Numbered from the stretch's first letter, positions 12,781 to 26,260 are shown. The stretch: 64,000 bases of DNA from Rosa chinensis (GCF_002994745.2 NC_037091.1:54111612-54175611), one strand, 5' to 3'. Numbers and translations: made by a program. The notes: generated by a model from the letters alone, not told the origin.

Positions 12781-13300
12781 CAAATTTTATTCAAAATTGC
12801 TAATCGTTAAGGTACCAAAATAGATCAAATCAATGAACTGTCAAACCTAAAACTTTCATGTTCATAAAATATAAATCACGATTATATGAATATCTATTTA
12901 CATAAATGATATATTCATAAATATCTAAATATCTAACCATTGATTTGCTGAAATGTGATAAAAAATGAGTCTCGATCATGAAGTTCTAATTAGAAGTCCA
13001 CATTTAATATGTGTATGCATGTACATATAAATACTCTATCTGCCAACCAACAACGTACTCGACCCCGAAGGCTCCTCTGTTTTCTCATTAGTCATTTACA
13101 TAGTAGTTCAGCTAGCTAGCCATGCTTGGCTTAGAGCAGCCTTAGACCATTATATATACTCCTCCTATGTACCATCAAGTGAACCACATCGCGCGACCTC
13201 TCTCTCTTTCTCCTATGTAATTCGAATCTTTTAGGACGGAGGCCGGGCCTCACCTTCTCAGACCAAACTACGTACTACACCGACAGGCACCATCCATGTC

Positions 13301-13304
<4 letters not shown>

Positions 13305-13348
<44 letters not shown>
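13305..13348. repeat. CT microsatellite
   Basis: An uninterrupted CT run of about 44 bp. Confidence 0.95.
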
Positions 13349-13349
<1 letters not shown>

Positions 13350-13899
13350 TATGTATATAACTCTGCATCCAATCTGTGTTATATGTATATATTCAATTAT
13401 TCTAGTAGCTAACTAACTCGATCTAGTTCAACTTAATTCGAAGAAAGGCCGATGAGCAGCACTAGCTTTGATTCTTGCACTTGTCATTCCCGAAGCTACA
13501 GCAAGGAAAAATAAAAAGCTTTGCGGTACGTTCGACATGAATATTCTAAACGTTTCTTCATCTTGGTGTTTGATTCCATGATTCTTTTTTCTTTTTCCCA
13601 GGTGAAAGCAAAATCTTTTCAAAAGGAAAAGAACAAAGAGATCCAGTGATCCACATCTGGAAGTCACCATCTTTATATGTACATGCCTCAAATCATGGGA
13701 CAAAACTTGTAAGTTAAGAATATCATAGGACATAACTTGCAGGAAGAAGTAATAACTGGTTTGGAGGGCATTCAACTTGGTATACATCATGTTTTTGATT
13801 TCGGTTCTACGTATGCATTTCAAGGAAACGAAATGTCAACCATATTAATATCACATATTCACATTACGTTTATAGTCTTTTTAGAAGGCGAAAAAAAAA

Positions 13900-14790
13900 A
13901 TATGCTTTAATTTGTTAGACAGAGATTTTTTTTCTTCTGTTTTTTTGAAAGAGTTGCAATCCACGAATGCTACTGCTCTATCAATTAGGACTTTATTATA
14001 GGCTTTGTTCATAAATTCAAGAGCAAAAGCAAAATTAAAGCGAATTGACCAAAATACATCCTGAAACAAAAAAAAATACAAAGAAATAATTCATATCACT
14101 CGTCTACACGTACCATAAAAGTATAAATTCGTTCAAATAGGAAACCGATCATCTACCTTATTGTGGCAGTTGTAATCGTTGTGCTCAACAAACCCTTGGA
14201 GCCAATACGAAATATTCATGCATCATTTTTCTTAACATCAAATCGACAACAAGATCACTCATTGCCATCTAATTCAACGAAATTCTTACCAATCAATTGG
14301 ATAATATAATTCACAGAAGTCATCAACATTGGTACCTCATCAATTGCAAAGCTCAGCTGTCCAATAATGGAATCATAAATGATGAGTTGCAAACTCTTAT
14401 TAAACGAAGATCATGTACGTATCTTCAATTCTTCATAGCTATTTTATTACCAAAATTCCAAAAAGATAAATAGACGTCGCTATTTGTTGACCAAATTAAA
14501 CAAAAAATAAGAAGAAAAAAATAAGGAACGTTTCAAGACGATGAAAAGGTAGCGGTGCTCGATCGCAATTTATTTATATCAAAACCAAACCTGGGTTTTG
14601 ACCATTCTAATTAGCTTTGAGGTTGAGCGAGCTATATGGCATTGCTTCAGCAACCTATACAGGCCACCCAGACCAACTCCACTCAACAGGGTCAACCCCA
14701 TACCACGCGTGCAATGAAGGAATTTTGAATAAGGTTGGCGCCTACTATTTTCTTTCTTCTAATCGATTTTGACTTGGATGAGAAACAACA
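13900..14790. other. AT-rich intergenic
   Basis: No ORF with recognisable content, no RNA gene and no clear repeat seen. Confidence 0.4.
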
Positions 14791-14794
14791 TTAA

Positions 14795-15460
14795 GTTAAG
14801 ATAATTGTCAAAATACCCTCTAAATAATTTACATCTCCAACTTACAATTGTTAAAATTAACACCCTGAACTTGCGAAAATTGTCAATTTGAACCATTTCC
14901 GTCAAATTCAACGTTTTCCATCCAAATATGAGGGGTAATATGGTCAAATTATATCTATTTCTTTGAACAATAAAAATAATTCTTTAGAGGGAGATTCATG
15001 CCCTTCCATCTACTTTTTTTTTTTTTTTGTATAATTTCATCTACTCTTATTTACTTATTCATTCATGATTTTCATTTATTTATTTATTTTTTTTTTGCAA
15101 AATTATGCCTACATTTTGTTATTTTAGTAAGAAAAATTAAGTGGGAAAATAAAAATTTAGCACTTAACCTAATTAATGAACTTTTTTTTAACTTATAATA
15201 GACAATCTTTATAAACCAAAATAAAGAATTGTTTTTCATTTATTTTTATTATTTAAATAAATAAATATAAAATTACAATAAAAACATAAAATGACCATAT
15301 TAGTCCTCATATTTGGATGGAAAATGTTGAATTTAACGGAGGGGTGCAAATCAATAGTTTTCGCCAAGTTCAGGGAGTTCATTCTTGCAATTGCAAGTTG
15401 AGGGTGTAAATTGACGTTATTGCCAAATTTAAGGATATTTTTGCAATTATGCCTTAAATT
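14795..15460. mobile_element. Foldback MITE, about 165 bp arms
   Basis: The left arm 14800-14960 and right arm 15290-15450 are inverted copies. Shared words include ttccatccaaatatgagg, ccctgaacttg, gtcaattt and taatatggtca. The loop of about 330 bp is rich in A and T. The arms match at roughly four bases in five by eye. It is non-coding, and a transcript through it could fold into a long hairpin. Confidence 0.7.
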
Positions 15461-16800
15461 AATAAATTCAGAACCAAGCGGAGAGTAGAGCATTATGAAC
15501 AAAGTAACGAAAGAGATCATACAGGAATAGTTTCAAACTTCACATTGGATCCATGTATATATGACGTAACGTAAATATTCTTTACCACTATAGTTATCGA
15601 TTTCTTTATTTTGTTTATGGAATAGAAGAACAGTCATACAATGGGCATATAATTTTTGATATAGGGAGAAAGATTCAATGATGGCGATCAATATAAAAAT
15701 TGTAACCACGTACAAAAACAAGACTATGACTAATTGACTAAGGAGTGCATTTGTCGTCCTCCACATTTGGTTACTTGGCAAACAAAGGATGGAGTGAGAA
15801 AATTCGATACACATCGAATCTCTCAAAGATGGAGTGACTAATTTAGGGCGTCTCGTATTTTCCACGAAAGAGACCAAGTTGCAAATAACCTTGTTGATTA
15901 CGGTTCATCTTCTTCTAAAGTTGGACTCGATTAGCAGATTCTTTCCTTCTTTTCTTAACCATTTAACCATTTTATCAACATTTAGACTCTGAGGCAATTA
16001 AATCCAACCCGCCATAGCTTCTTTCCTTCTTTTCTCCCCCAACAACTATTGCTTGAAACTTTCTCCCCAATCCTTTGACAACTTTGAAAGTGGAGCGAAG
16101 ATGATGGCAAAGGCATGTTAGAACAATATATGGCGATCCATTAATTTCCGGGGTTCTTCAAAGTGGTTATTAATTCAAAGATAATGGGAAAGATAATCTA
16201 TTTTCATTGTATGTATTTCATCTCAATTGTATTGATTGCATAACATGCATGATGTACATGATCCCTATAAATATCTTTATCATATGAAACTCTAATCGAC
16301 AAGAAAAACAAACATTGATTGACATTGATGATGAGTAGCTGTCCTCTTCGAAAAAAAAAGATGCAGAGGTTCACTGTAAATCCTAAGCGGAAATATTGGG
16401 AGCTAGCTAGTTGGCCATGAAAAATAATATATAATAAGGAATAAAAATATAGTTCAATATTTAGAAAGAAAAATGTTGAAATAAATTAAGGAGAAAGATC
16501 ATGGAACAAAAGAGAAGAAACCTACACGTCGCAATCATTACCAAATAATTTCTCTACTTCTACCAATCCCATTGACCTTGCTCTTCTCCTTCTCCTTCTT
16601 CCTCCTGCTGCTGCTGCTGCTGGCACTGTGTAGGACTCATCTCTTGCCTCTCCCATGGCTTCTTCCCAAAACAAACGTAACCCAAATTGACAAAACAAGC
16701 TAGCTAGCTAGCTAGGCCCAGAAAAAATGAACAACAACAATAACGACCACCACACTAACAGATTTGTCTCTCACATTTCGGTCTAAACAAAACGATGGAT
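15460..16800. other. Intergenic, 3' flank of WW-domain gene
   Basis: No gene is seen. A CTG trinucleotide run lies near 16605-16622. An AGCT-repeat tract lies near 16700. Confidence 0.4.
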
Positions 16801-16839
16801 GGCTAGAGGGGAACTAGAAATGCTAACGGATGTAATTGA

Positions 16840-18048
16840 TCATGGTGAGCCACTTTCGGATCGATCGAAGTGGAGAAGCTGGCCACTGCATTTGGGGCAA
16901 TCCTCGTGCTGTTTGGGGACCATGTAATACATGAGACACGATTTGCAGCCAGCCACAACCAGAACATGGTCCTGCTTATTATTCTGATCTGATTCTTTCT
17001 GCTGCTGATTATTATAGGGCTCTCTCTCTCTTGAAGAAGATGGAGACGACTCGGTCGAAGACTCTTCGCTATCATAGGAGCTATTATCATCATCATCCGA
17101 GTAGTAACAGTCTCCGCTGTATTGTGCTGCTGTTCTCGGATCTTCTTTCGCTTTCATTCCGTTCCTCCAATTTATGTAGTAAATCTCACCCGTCTGAAAG
17201 TTAATCACAATAATTAAGCCACACTATTAGCAGCAGAAACAAGGAAGACCCCAATAAGATATATGAAACCCAGATTTTTAACCACCACTTTTAAAAAACA
17301 ACAAACCCAAAAAGGTTTGTTAAATAAAATGCGGCTAACTAGATGATCAAACACAGAAAAGAATAAAAGTTTCTCTCTTGTTTAAGAAATGTACCAACTA
17401 GATGGTCAATCCCAGTGAAGCTAGCTTTTCTTTTTGGCTTTCGTCTAAAGTCTAAAGTAAGAAATAAATGGGGTTTCAAAAAAAAGAAAAAAAAGATCTC
17501 TTTCTGAGAATTTTGTTCTGGTTCCCTATCTTCGATCACAAGGTAAGGGAAGGAGAAGCACATAGCATTAAATACAACAAACCCACTAATGATTGAAAGC
17601 TAGCTCCCTGAACATTTCAGAAATTAAATGAACAAGATCTCTGCTATGTTTTCTCTGCATTTATGGAACCCTTTAAATGGAAACTAAAACAACCCAAAAC
17701 TATAAATGGGTTTCCGATTTTGTCCAACAAGGAGATCGATAGACCAAACTCGTTTGTTACCTTTAAATCGAGGCATTGTTCCCAATGGTAGGGAAGCGAG
17801 ACATGGGAGTTGAGCTCCAGAGCCGTGTCCTCATTGTTGTTGTCGGGCATGAATTGATTCTGCTGCGCATCGTCTGAGGTTGATGAGGTTGACAACGACC
17901 TTCTCATCCCAACATGACTCGACCCTTGACTACTACGGCTACCGTTTCCGCCACCGACGGCGATGGTGGTCTGGCGGTGGTTTAAGGAACAGTTTTGCAG
18001 AGACTGCTCCAGAGATGCAGCGATCGTCGCCATGTTCGGAGCTGTCAT
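16840..18048 (-). CDS. WW-domain protein, CURLY FLAG LEAF1-like
   Basis: Two exons on the minus strand, 17761-18048 and 16840-17193, joined in phase 0 by a 567 bp GT-AG intron, predict 213 aa. The WW domain is split by the intron: LPYHWEQCLDLK at the end of exon 1, and TGEIYYINW followed by KEDPR at the start of exon 2. It has the two signature aromatic positions and the closing Pro. A Ser/Asp-rich acidic linker follows. The C-terminus has a paired-Cys motif, CKSCLMYYMVPKQHEDCPKC, likely metal-binding. This architecture matches plant CFL1 proteins, which repress HD-ZIP IV regulators of cuticle and epidermis. The 5' flank has a long GA run (about 18091-18142), probably in the leader. Confidence 0.88.
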
Positions 18049-18090
18049 CGACTATATCTTACACAATTTCTAGTGACACACACAAAGACT

Positions 18091-18110
18091 CAGGGGAGCT
18101 GAGAGAGAAT

Positions 18111-18142
<32 letters not shown>
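18091..18142. repeat. GA microsatellite in leader of WW gene
   Basis: A GA-rich run of about 50 bp starts some 43 bp upstream of the ATG of the CFL1-like gene. On the gene's strand it is a CT tract, common in plant leaders. Confidence 0.8.
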
Positions 18143-20222
18143 TTAGAGGTGGGATTTTGGAAGGAGAAGTATAACAAGGGAAGAGATACAGAAAGAGACA
18201 GATAAAAGGGTCATTTCATTTCCCAAACCCCCAGCTCTGAATTGAGATGAGAAAGTGGGTAGAGCCCTTAGAAGAGAGGTGGGAGGGGAGAGAGAGTCTC
18301 GCACGCGCTTAGAATGGCGCGTGGGGAGGGTTTTGAGGGAATAAGAGAGTGGGACCAGCAACGGAATTGCAATTTGCACTTTGTCTCACGGACATCGTCG
18401 AGGCGCGTGAAGAGAATACAGGTGTTCCCCTAATTGCTGAAAAAAGTTGATTAAGCCTGCCACAGAATATTAACCTTGGGAGGATTAAATTTGTTTCTTT
18501 TGAAAAAAGTAGAGGACCCGGTAAAAACGCGATTACCGAAACTGAATGCTGGAGTTTTGTTAAACAATTGATTACCGGTTAACATGTTGGGGGAGACCAT
18601 CAAAATTTACCGCACTTACAAAAAGTCTTGTCCGTAGAGCTCCCAACTCTTCCTAGTAAACCCTACCCTGTGTCGACAGCATGATTTCTGATTTTCCAAA
18701 CCCCACTCTTCGGTGGAATTTTGAAACGGAGGGATGAGGCCTTTGGCAGCCGTATCCGGCCGTGCGCTGACTCTCCGGCCAAGAACTATAAACCGAAGCC
18801 AAAAGAATTCGCTTTTACTATATTTAATTATTAATTTCTTTATTAATATACGAACATAATTATATGTTTGATTTTTTTGCCTGTGTTGTTAGAATGAGGC
18901 CGTGAATTAGGCTAAATAATTGTGTTTTATATTCGTGTTAAGAGCGTTGTACAAGTCTATCTGTCTATATTGCAATGATGTGTGTAGCTGTATTAGAGAT
19001 ATTTTGGTCGGCTTGGCAACATATGGTGAAGTTTAAGCTCTTAATTATATGAATCCGAAGTCAATCCATGTATAAATATTCAATTATTCATTAAGTACCC
19101 TATGAGTTTAGATCATAGTTTTCAGCGTATTTACCTAATAGAACCCCTGTTGTCCTGTTGAACCATGTGGTGATTAGTAAATGCATGTGGTGATTAGTAA
19201 AGGACAATTAGGAGGAGCGAAGGACCACCGGTGTTGATTAATAAGCTCTGAATTTATTAATCTCGTTGAAACCTATTTAGATCTTTTATCTTTATAAAAT
19301 GAACAAAGCTAGCATTCCCTTCTACATTTTTCTTATTTAATCAAATCTTCCTTTTTACTTAAAGTTAAATTTAAAGAAAAATATATCTTATCGAGTAGAA
19401 CCTTGAAAATCACAGTTATAACATAAATTCATTATATTTCTGATTCACTTTGCATCGAGTGAAATTGAGTAGCAAAATAATAAGGTGTATTTAACATTAT
19501 TTTAAATTCAATGTGCATTGACTAGAAATTATATCACAATTATAACATGAGATCGTCATTATTTCAAATTCACTATATTGAGTTCAAACTAAAATATTAC
19601 AATTGCAGTGTGATTAGATCAGTCATTTAGATGTGCGTCAAAGCTAAAAATAGCAACATATAATTTATTGTAAAAAAAATATGTGACGGAATTTCTGTAA
19701 AATTAAAACACAAAATAATATGATAATATCTTGAGAAATAGCACTAATAATAGAAATAAGAAAACAAAAGCACAGTAAGAGAATATAATAATATATAATA
19801 ATATGATAATATATATCTTGAGGCGTGCAAGTGCACTATTCTAAGAGAATATTCGTCTCCTACTGCACAAGGTTGAATGATGAATTTTGCCAAGATATAA
19901 CAACGTACCATTCAAGCTCCGTCGTACAACTAAGAAGCTCCATTAAACCTTAATCACTCGTGCACTCAAATCGATGTATACTTAAAATAGATATGTGTAA
20001 TATGTGAGATGACTTCAAATAAGTAGGGTGTTGTGCTAGAGTGGTTGCATTATGGTGAATTATCACTCGCAAATAATCTCACACATGTCTGTACACCGAC
20101 ATCGATATGTAATCCAACCACACATGTCTTCCAACCATGTGCCTTCCAACTCTACCCATGCACCCTTATATAGGTCACACTTACCATGATCATCTTTAAC
20201 TATATAACGATCAAATAATAAT

Positions 20223-20253
<31 letters not shown>

Positions 20254-22840
20254 AACATAAAACCATTAAAATCATAAATAGAGTAATAACACAAAATAAA
20301 TAAAATACATTTTAATTTTAAATCACAAAATTTCCAACATAATCTGTATTTTGTAATGATATAAAAGGAATAAGGACGATGTGATGTATGAAAATAAGTT
20401 AATTAATGGTCACAAGAAGGAAATTAAATACAATACGGGGCAGGATTTAGTGCACCGACATGCACTTGCACCGACATAAATAGATGGTTAGATAATATTA
20501 AATACATTCTTAGGTTATTAATAAAAATATTAATTATAAATATCAAGGGTTGAGATCATTTTATAAGTGTTGGGTCATTTACACTATTAGTGCATAAAAT
20601 AATTTCCAATACTGTATACCTACACATACTAGCATATGTAGCTGACTAGCTGGCTAGCAATTAGCATGTATATTTTATATCAACTAATTGAGAATTTAAC
20701 GGTTAAAGAACTCATTATAGAATTAATTAAAGCTCGTTAGTGACAGTACAGTTGGACTTTAAAGCTCGTTAGTTTCCAGATCAAGACGTTTAATTAAGGC
20801 TTCAATTCTTCGACCGGGAAAGAGAGAATGTAGAATCATTATAATATTCTACCAGAAGTTGAACTGTTTGATATATATTTTTTGTAAGCTAATTAAAAAT
20901 CTGACGCTAGAGAGGTTGAAAATGGATGCAGATCAGAAAGAAAGGGACGAGGAAACAGTGACAGAGAGCAAAAGTGTATTGGGGGAGCTGCATGCGCGCG
21001 CGTTGGCTCGATACGTCATCGGAGGAGAGTGTAGGTAGTCAAATTAGGAATTAAAAGGCCAAGTAAATAAACTATAGCCATGCTTGTACATTTCAGAGCA
21101 GGAATGTAGCTAGCTAGGGCAGCAATGGTGAATCTGGTTTTGGTTAATTTGGGAACTTCACTCTCACGAGATGGAAGGATTCTGCATTATAGAGGAGGGT
21201 TCGGGGAATGGGTCGGACTCGGTCTCGGACTTTTCCGGATTGTGGGAATCTATTCCCCAAGTACTACTTTTAAGTTTTACCAGACTTGTCCTGACACTCC
21301 TCCCCAGTCCTCCTCCCTCCTGACACTATCTCTCTCTCTCTCTCAAATTGAATTTAAATAGTTTTCTCTCTGGTCTGGTCTGCATTAATATTCCCTCTGC
21401 TGCTAGCAGCAAAGCAGTTGTGTCCTTGGGATGTTCCACAGTATTTGTCATGCTGTGCCATTTCAGAAATTCCATCACGGATCCATCATGATCATGATCA
21501 TCATCACATACGAATCCAATTCAACTTCATTCCGTTTTACCATTCCATTCACGGATCTTTCTCCAGTTTGTTCTCAATGTTGTATCATGATCTGAACCAT
21601 TATGTTATTAATTGACAAAACGTACATCGATATTAATTGTCTCAAATTCAATCACCTATCCAGTAAGAGTGTGAGGAACAAGAACCTCACTATTATTCTT
21701 ACTTAAGAATGAAGTACATGCAAATGCTAAAAGATCAATGTTGAAAAGCGAAGTGTTAAATTCGGTCTTCTTAATTTCCGATAACTCTTATTGTTTACTC
21801 ATAATACGTAGCATTAATTACGAATAGTAAATGTTAGTATCATCATTCAACTAATGTACTTGTAATTAACGTATTCTCACCTTTCACTTTCGTTTTCACT
21901 TGCAATGAATACTCTTGAATTATTAGAGTATGATGGGTTATTGAACACATGTACAGTACCAAAAACAAACAGAACTCACTGGTACCACTGTTTGTCCATA
22001 TATTGTCGTACATGCGTGCATGTTACATGTACGTATAAATGGTCAAACATGGAAAGGAAGTATTCCTTCAACTTAAACATTTTGAATCAGAAAGGTCATT
22101 CATGACCTCTCAGTCAATTAAACAATACCACATATTCTCTGCAACACCACGTTTTATCTGGGTACATACATGTTGGCGTTGGCTCTGTGAGAAAGAAAAC
22201 TAATTAACCAACTAATTAATTAAGCATACATGCTCTGGTTTCTAATCTAAACAATGCTCTACGGGGAAAACTAATTATTTATACCTGAAAACTATGAAAG
22301 AAAAGATTAAGAAATGGAGCTAGCAGATGGATACTACAGCAGGGTATGTTCGAGCAAGAGCGAGAATTCCGATTCATTCTTCTGCACAAGAATTAGCTGG
22401 GAATTAGGGAAAGGAAACATGGCCTATAAATCTAGTGCTGTGCTTAATTAGTGGTGGTAGTGGAGCTGAGCGTGCCCTTATATCGATCTTGCTGCTTATT
22501 CTGATTGTTCAGTACTAGATTATCACAGTTTCTCTTAGAATAGTTTACGTCTTCGTCAATATTCGTGTTTATGGGAAGGGAAGCTCAATAAAGCTTCTTG
22601 CACGGCATCAAATTTGCTCTCTTCTCTATGCAAATATATACTAGTGATGTACTCTTTACGCCATTAGATCGATGATCACATTCTTTATGTTAAAATGACA
22701 TTTAACATATTACCACTAGGACAATCTATATCAACCAAAGAGAACAGAAAATTAAGAGCAGATATGATGAGAAATAACGTAAGTACAACTTCGCACTTCG
22801 GCACTTGTATTGATACATGAACAAAACTAGTAGGTGGAGG
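18143..22840. other. Long AT-rich intergenic region
   Basis: This contains the promoter side of the WW gene (18143-18420, GA-rich). The rest is AT-rich sequence with a TA run at 20225-20249 and short ORFs that carry no domain. ORFs at 21125, 21418 and 21905 look like chance. No tRNA or rRNA seen. Confidence 0.4.
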
Positions 22841-22844
22841 CGGC

Positions 22845-23165
22845 AGGGGCGGATCCAGAAGTGTTTCTCAGGTAAGGCAAGACTCAAAGTAAATAGTAAG
22901 GATATATTCAGTAGGTCAATATATCCTACGAAACTTGCCTATTTTGCCCGTTTTTATCTTATTTCTACCATTTTCACATATATAGCTTGCCTGTGCCAAA
23001 CCTATTAAGGATATATTCAGTTCCAAGCTTGCCTATTTTACCATATTCCTGCCCTATTTTTGTCCTATTTATGTCATTTTCACATAGCTTGCCTATACCA
23101 AATCTGTGTAGACTCAAAAATCCAGTCTAGGCAAGTGCCTAAACTGGGCTCTATGTGCATCCACC
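22845..23165. mobile_element. Candidate hAT-like MITE with internal tandem duplication
   Basis: The left end CAGGGGCGGATCCAGAAG resembles the inverse of the right end (about 23146-23165, gtgcatccaccctaag). Flanking 8-mers gtggaggc and gtggagcg are alike. Inside, a unit of about 105 bp (22897-23000 and 23001-23107) is repeated, starting with aaggatatattcagt and containing cttgcctatttt. It is non-coding and the boundaries are uncertain. Confidence 0.4.
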
Positions 23166-23847
23166 CTAAGTGGAGCGATATGCGTTAGCGGGTTGTGCTA
23201 TTTATTTTGTGTCTATATATAATAATATATTTTAAAAAAATCACCAACCAGTCTCTGTAGTACTAATTAATGGAGTTTGTAGTGTCAATATTCGATTTAC
23301 ATGCTTGGCCACAAGTTGGTCTTCTTTATTATGTAGTCTTAGCACGTCGTGTTTCATTCATGGTCATGTGACTCATGTCGATAAATGTTTGAATGTAAAT
23401 ATATAAATATCATGTAAATTTGAATCGTGTGATCATGTCGTATCATAAATTATCACCTTTAATATATAGTAATCATCCTGCACAAAATAAAACGTAGGGG
23501 CTGAACACAAGGTGTCAGTGGAGCTAGCTAAAGAATCCAAAACAAAATAGATGAACAAATTGCTCTTGGTGTAGTGGCCTCTTTTTTTTCTTCCCTTTTT
23601 TATTTTTGGGTTCCTGTTTCAATTTGCTTGCATATATTTGCCGAAATTTTTCAATGGCCCAACGTTTCTATATAAAACTGATACTAATGGGCCGAGCGTG
23701 GCCCAACCTTCCATATAAAGCAGTCCCAGGTAAAGAAAGTAGCCCAAATTCTATGAAAGTGACATCAACCTTAACGCGTAAAAGAAGAAAACTGGGAAAA
23801 TTCATAGAAAGAAACTCTAGAAGGTGAAAAGTCATAAATTCCTGACT

Positions 23848-23855
23848 TATATAAA
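23848..23855 (+). promoter_or_regulatory. TATA box of LITAF gene
   Basis: TATATAAA lies about 105 bp upstream of the ATG at 23957 and is followed by a C/T-rich leader. Confidence 0.6.
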
Positions 23856-23956
23856 GCAATTCCCAATTCCATCTCCTTCAATCCTCAATTCTCCTTGGTA
23901 ATTCACACAAATCCCAATTTCGATCGCTCCAAAAGACCCAGAATTGATTGATCAAA

Positions 23957-24609
23957 ATGCAAGGATACCCTCCACCACCGGATCAGGCGGAGATGTCGAA
24001 GATGCCGCCGCAGCAGCAACCGCCGGTGATGGGAGAGCCGGTGATGGGAGTCCCCTACTACGTCCACGAGAATCCCTACCAGGCCGGTATGGTTCCTCCC
24101 AACGCCATTTACGGCGACCCAAAAGGAGTTCCGCTTCAACAAACCATCTACAGAGACACACCCGCTAGCTTCAACTGCCTTTACTGCGGCGACACCGGAC
24201 TCACCCAAGTCAGGTAAGTTCCGGGTTCGGGGAAATTTTTGATGTGTTTGATGGTTGGGATTTAATTTCTGATGCGATTTGTATTTGAATTTTTTTTTTT
24301 TTTTTTTTTTAAGATCAAAGCCGAGTCTGGCATCTGTTGTGGGGTGTTTGATGTGTTGTGGTTGTGGGTTCTGCTTTCTTTTGCGTTCCATGGACTGCCT
24401 CTGGCATAAGTACCATTATTGCTCACACTGCCACCAAAAGGTGAACGTGGCTTATGACTTGTCTCTCAAATTTCTATGATTTTCGGGTAGAAATTGAAGA
24501 TTGATGGGTTGTGTTTTGTTCTTAGGTTGCTGAATTTGAGAAGTCTGATCCTTGTATTGTGATGGACCCTCCTAACTGGACAGAAGCCAGCTTTGCAGTG
24601 CCTGCATGA
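23957..24609 (+). CDS. LITAF-domain protein, GILP-like
   Basis: Three exons, 23957-24213, 24314-24440 and 24526-24609, predict 155 aa. All introns are GT-AG; the first ends in a T20 tract. The N-terminus is Pro- and Gln-rich (MQGYPPPPDQAEM). The LITAF/zf-LITAF-like domain follows: first Cys pair FNCLYCGDTGLT, a hydrophobic membrane-inserting stretch VVGCLMCCGCGFCFLL, then the second pair YHYCSHCHQKV. In Arabidopsis, GILP is a plasma-membrane LITAF protein that interacts with LSD1 and modulates hypersensitive cell death. Domain order, Cys spacing and length fit. The true start is the ATG at 23957; a slightly longer frame opens with TTG. Confidence 0.92.
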
Positions 24610-26137
24610 TAAGTGTCTCGTTCTTATTCCTCCTCACCTTGTCACCGTGCCCTCTGCTTCACTCTATATTTCTAAGATTGCTGTGTAAACCTATTTTCAT
24701 GTGACCTATAAGTGTATATGGAGTTTGAAAGTTGAAATGGTTGCTGGACGATGCTGTGTGAACCTATAGATTGACTATAAATTTCAATACAATAAAACGC
24801 ATGCAGTTTCCATTTTCACTAAGCACCTTAGTTGTTTGAGGGTTTTAATTGGTCAGTAAGCTTCCAGAGTTTAGTCATCAGATTCCTAATCAAAAACATG
24901 GACACCCTTTTTGCACTATACTCCTATTTTAGCCTAGAATCTGTGCTTTGAGGTCTAACAGCAGTATGGTTAAGCTGTTCTTCTGCTTGTGCGAATGAAT
25001 CTGTCACCTTGCTCAGTACTTGAAAAATTGAAATGCTTTGATTTCGTGGACGGTCTGAAATGGAGTAGAAATTTTTATCAGGACTAATAGAGTAAATTGA
25101 AAACAGCAATTCTTCTAGTGGTCTGGATTTTACATTGTCCTAGCAAAATTAGGGATTTTGCATTTGGGACTGTTGGAGTAGTGCAAGAGTTTGTGGCTGA
25201 TTGTGATGGCGCCAAGAGTAAGTTTTGAGCATGACAGAATTGAACGCACCTGCATTTTGATGACTGTTGCCACTTCTTTTGTTACATTAGAGGAGATGAC
25301 CTGTCTACTTTGCTTAATTGTAAATCTGTAGTCCGAGCCTTCGTAACCACATAACACCTATTATTGCACTTGGGACTGTTCTAGTGTAGAGTTTTTGGCT
25401 GATTGTGATGATTGAAGCGCCGTGTTCTCTTACAAGAGTAAGTTCTGATCATGATGGAATCGAATGCGCTTCTGCATTTTATTCACAGCCACACAACACC
25501 TAATCTGTTTTCTGTTACATTAAAATGGGTCAAACCCCCTACTTTGCTAATTGTAAATCTGTAGGCCATTCTTCATGATCACGTAACACCTATCGTTGTT
25601 AAGGCTTTGCCGTCTACCTCATAGCCAATCTTCCCTACACCCCTCACCTCATCCGCAGTATTGATAACGCTGTTGCATAGGTCACATCATCATTCACCCG
25701 CGGCAACTGGACTTTGAGTTTAGTCTGGTACATGTGAGGGCAAGCGCTACTATGTATTCAGAGTAGAACAAAAACTATCCAACTTAACAAATTAAACCAT
25801 ATACTACATTGTTTGATTGTTTCTATACTGACAGGCAACTAGAACATATAATATAGATACCACATTGCTTCTATGATTCATCTCGAAATGTGGATGGATG
25901 ATAGTTCCTGTGTTAATATTCATGCATGGCTGCTGTAATGCAGCGAATGTAGTTAAATACTCGACTGAATGACACAAGATGCATAACAGTAATCAAGAAG
26001 CATTCAGATTCTAACACTAGTCTTCACTAAACGTATCTCAACGTTCAACAAATGAAACCGAAAAGTTTACCTGTTGTTCAATTTGCTTAAGAAACTTATC
26101 CCGCCCTGAAGCCATGGAAGAATAGGTCCAGCATGAA
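24610..26137. other. Intergenic, 3' flank of LITAF gene
   Basis: The GILP-like 3' UTR probably ends near 24795 (aataaaac). Between 25140 and 25600 there is a diverged tandem repeat of about 220 bp: words such as tttggctgattgtgatg, aagagtaagtt and tgtaaatctgtag occur twice. No gene is seen. Confidence 0.4.
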
Positions 26138-26203
26138 AGAGAAGAGCCTGTCATGATAGCCAAGGAGACTGCCTGTATACCACAGAAGGATCGCTTCTGT
26201 TAC

Positions 26204-26260
<57 letters not shown>

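Larger units (their letters stand above)
10100..13820. repeat. Diverged non-coding segmental duplication (X-Y, X'-Y')
   Basis: Segment X (about 10100-10290) matches X' (about 11450-11620): both have aaaagatgcaaaa and then, after a spacer, gacagagattccatttgcag. Segment Y (about 11008-11185) matches Y' (about 13577-13710): both have ttttctttttcccagg, tgatc-acat and catgcct-aaatcatg-gacaaa. Order and orientation are kept, so one ancestral X-Y block was duplicated and has diverged. Neither copy has a convincing ORF. The foldback element at 12373-12780 and a CT run at 13305-13348 lie between X' and Y'. Confidence 0.55.

Noticed and set aside
13428..13823. 131 aa minus-strand ORF as a secreted peptide precursor
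   Set aside because: The similar block at 11.0 kb does not keep a frame, and no CLE, IDA, CEP or PSY motif is present.
21430..21460. ttccacagtatttgtcatgctg as a miR396-like sequence
   Set aside because: It differs from miR396 beyond the first eight bases and has no pairing arm nearby.
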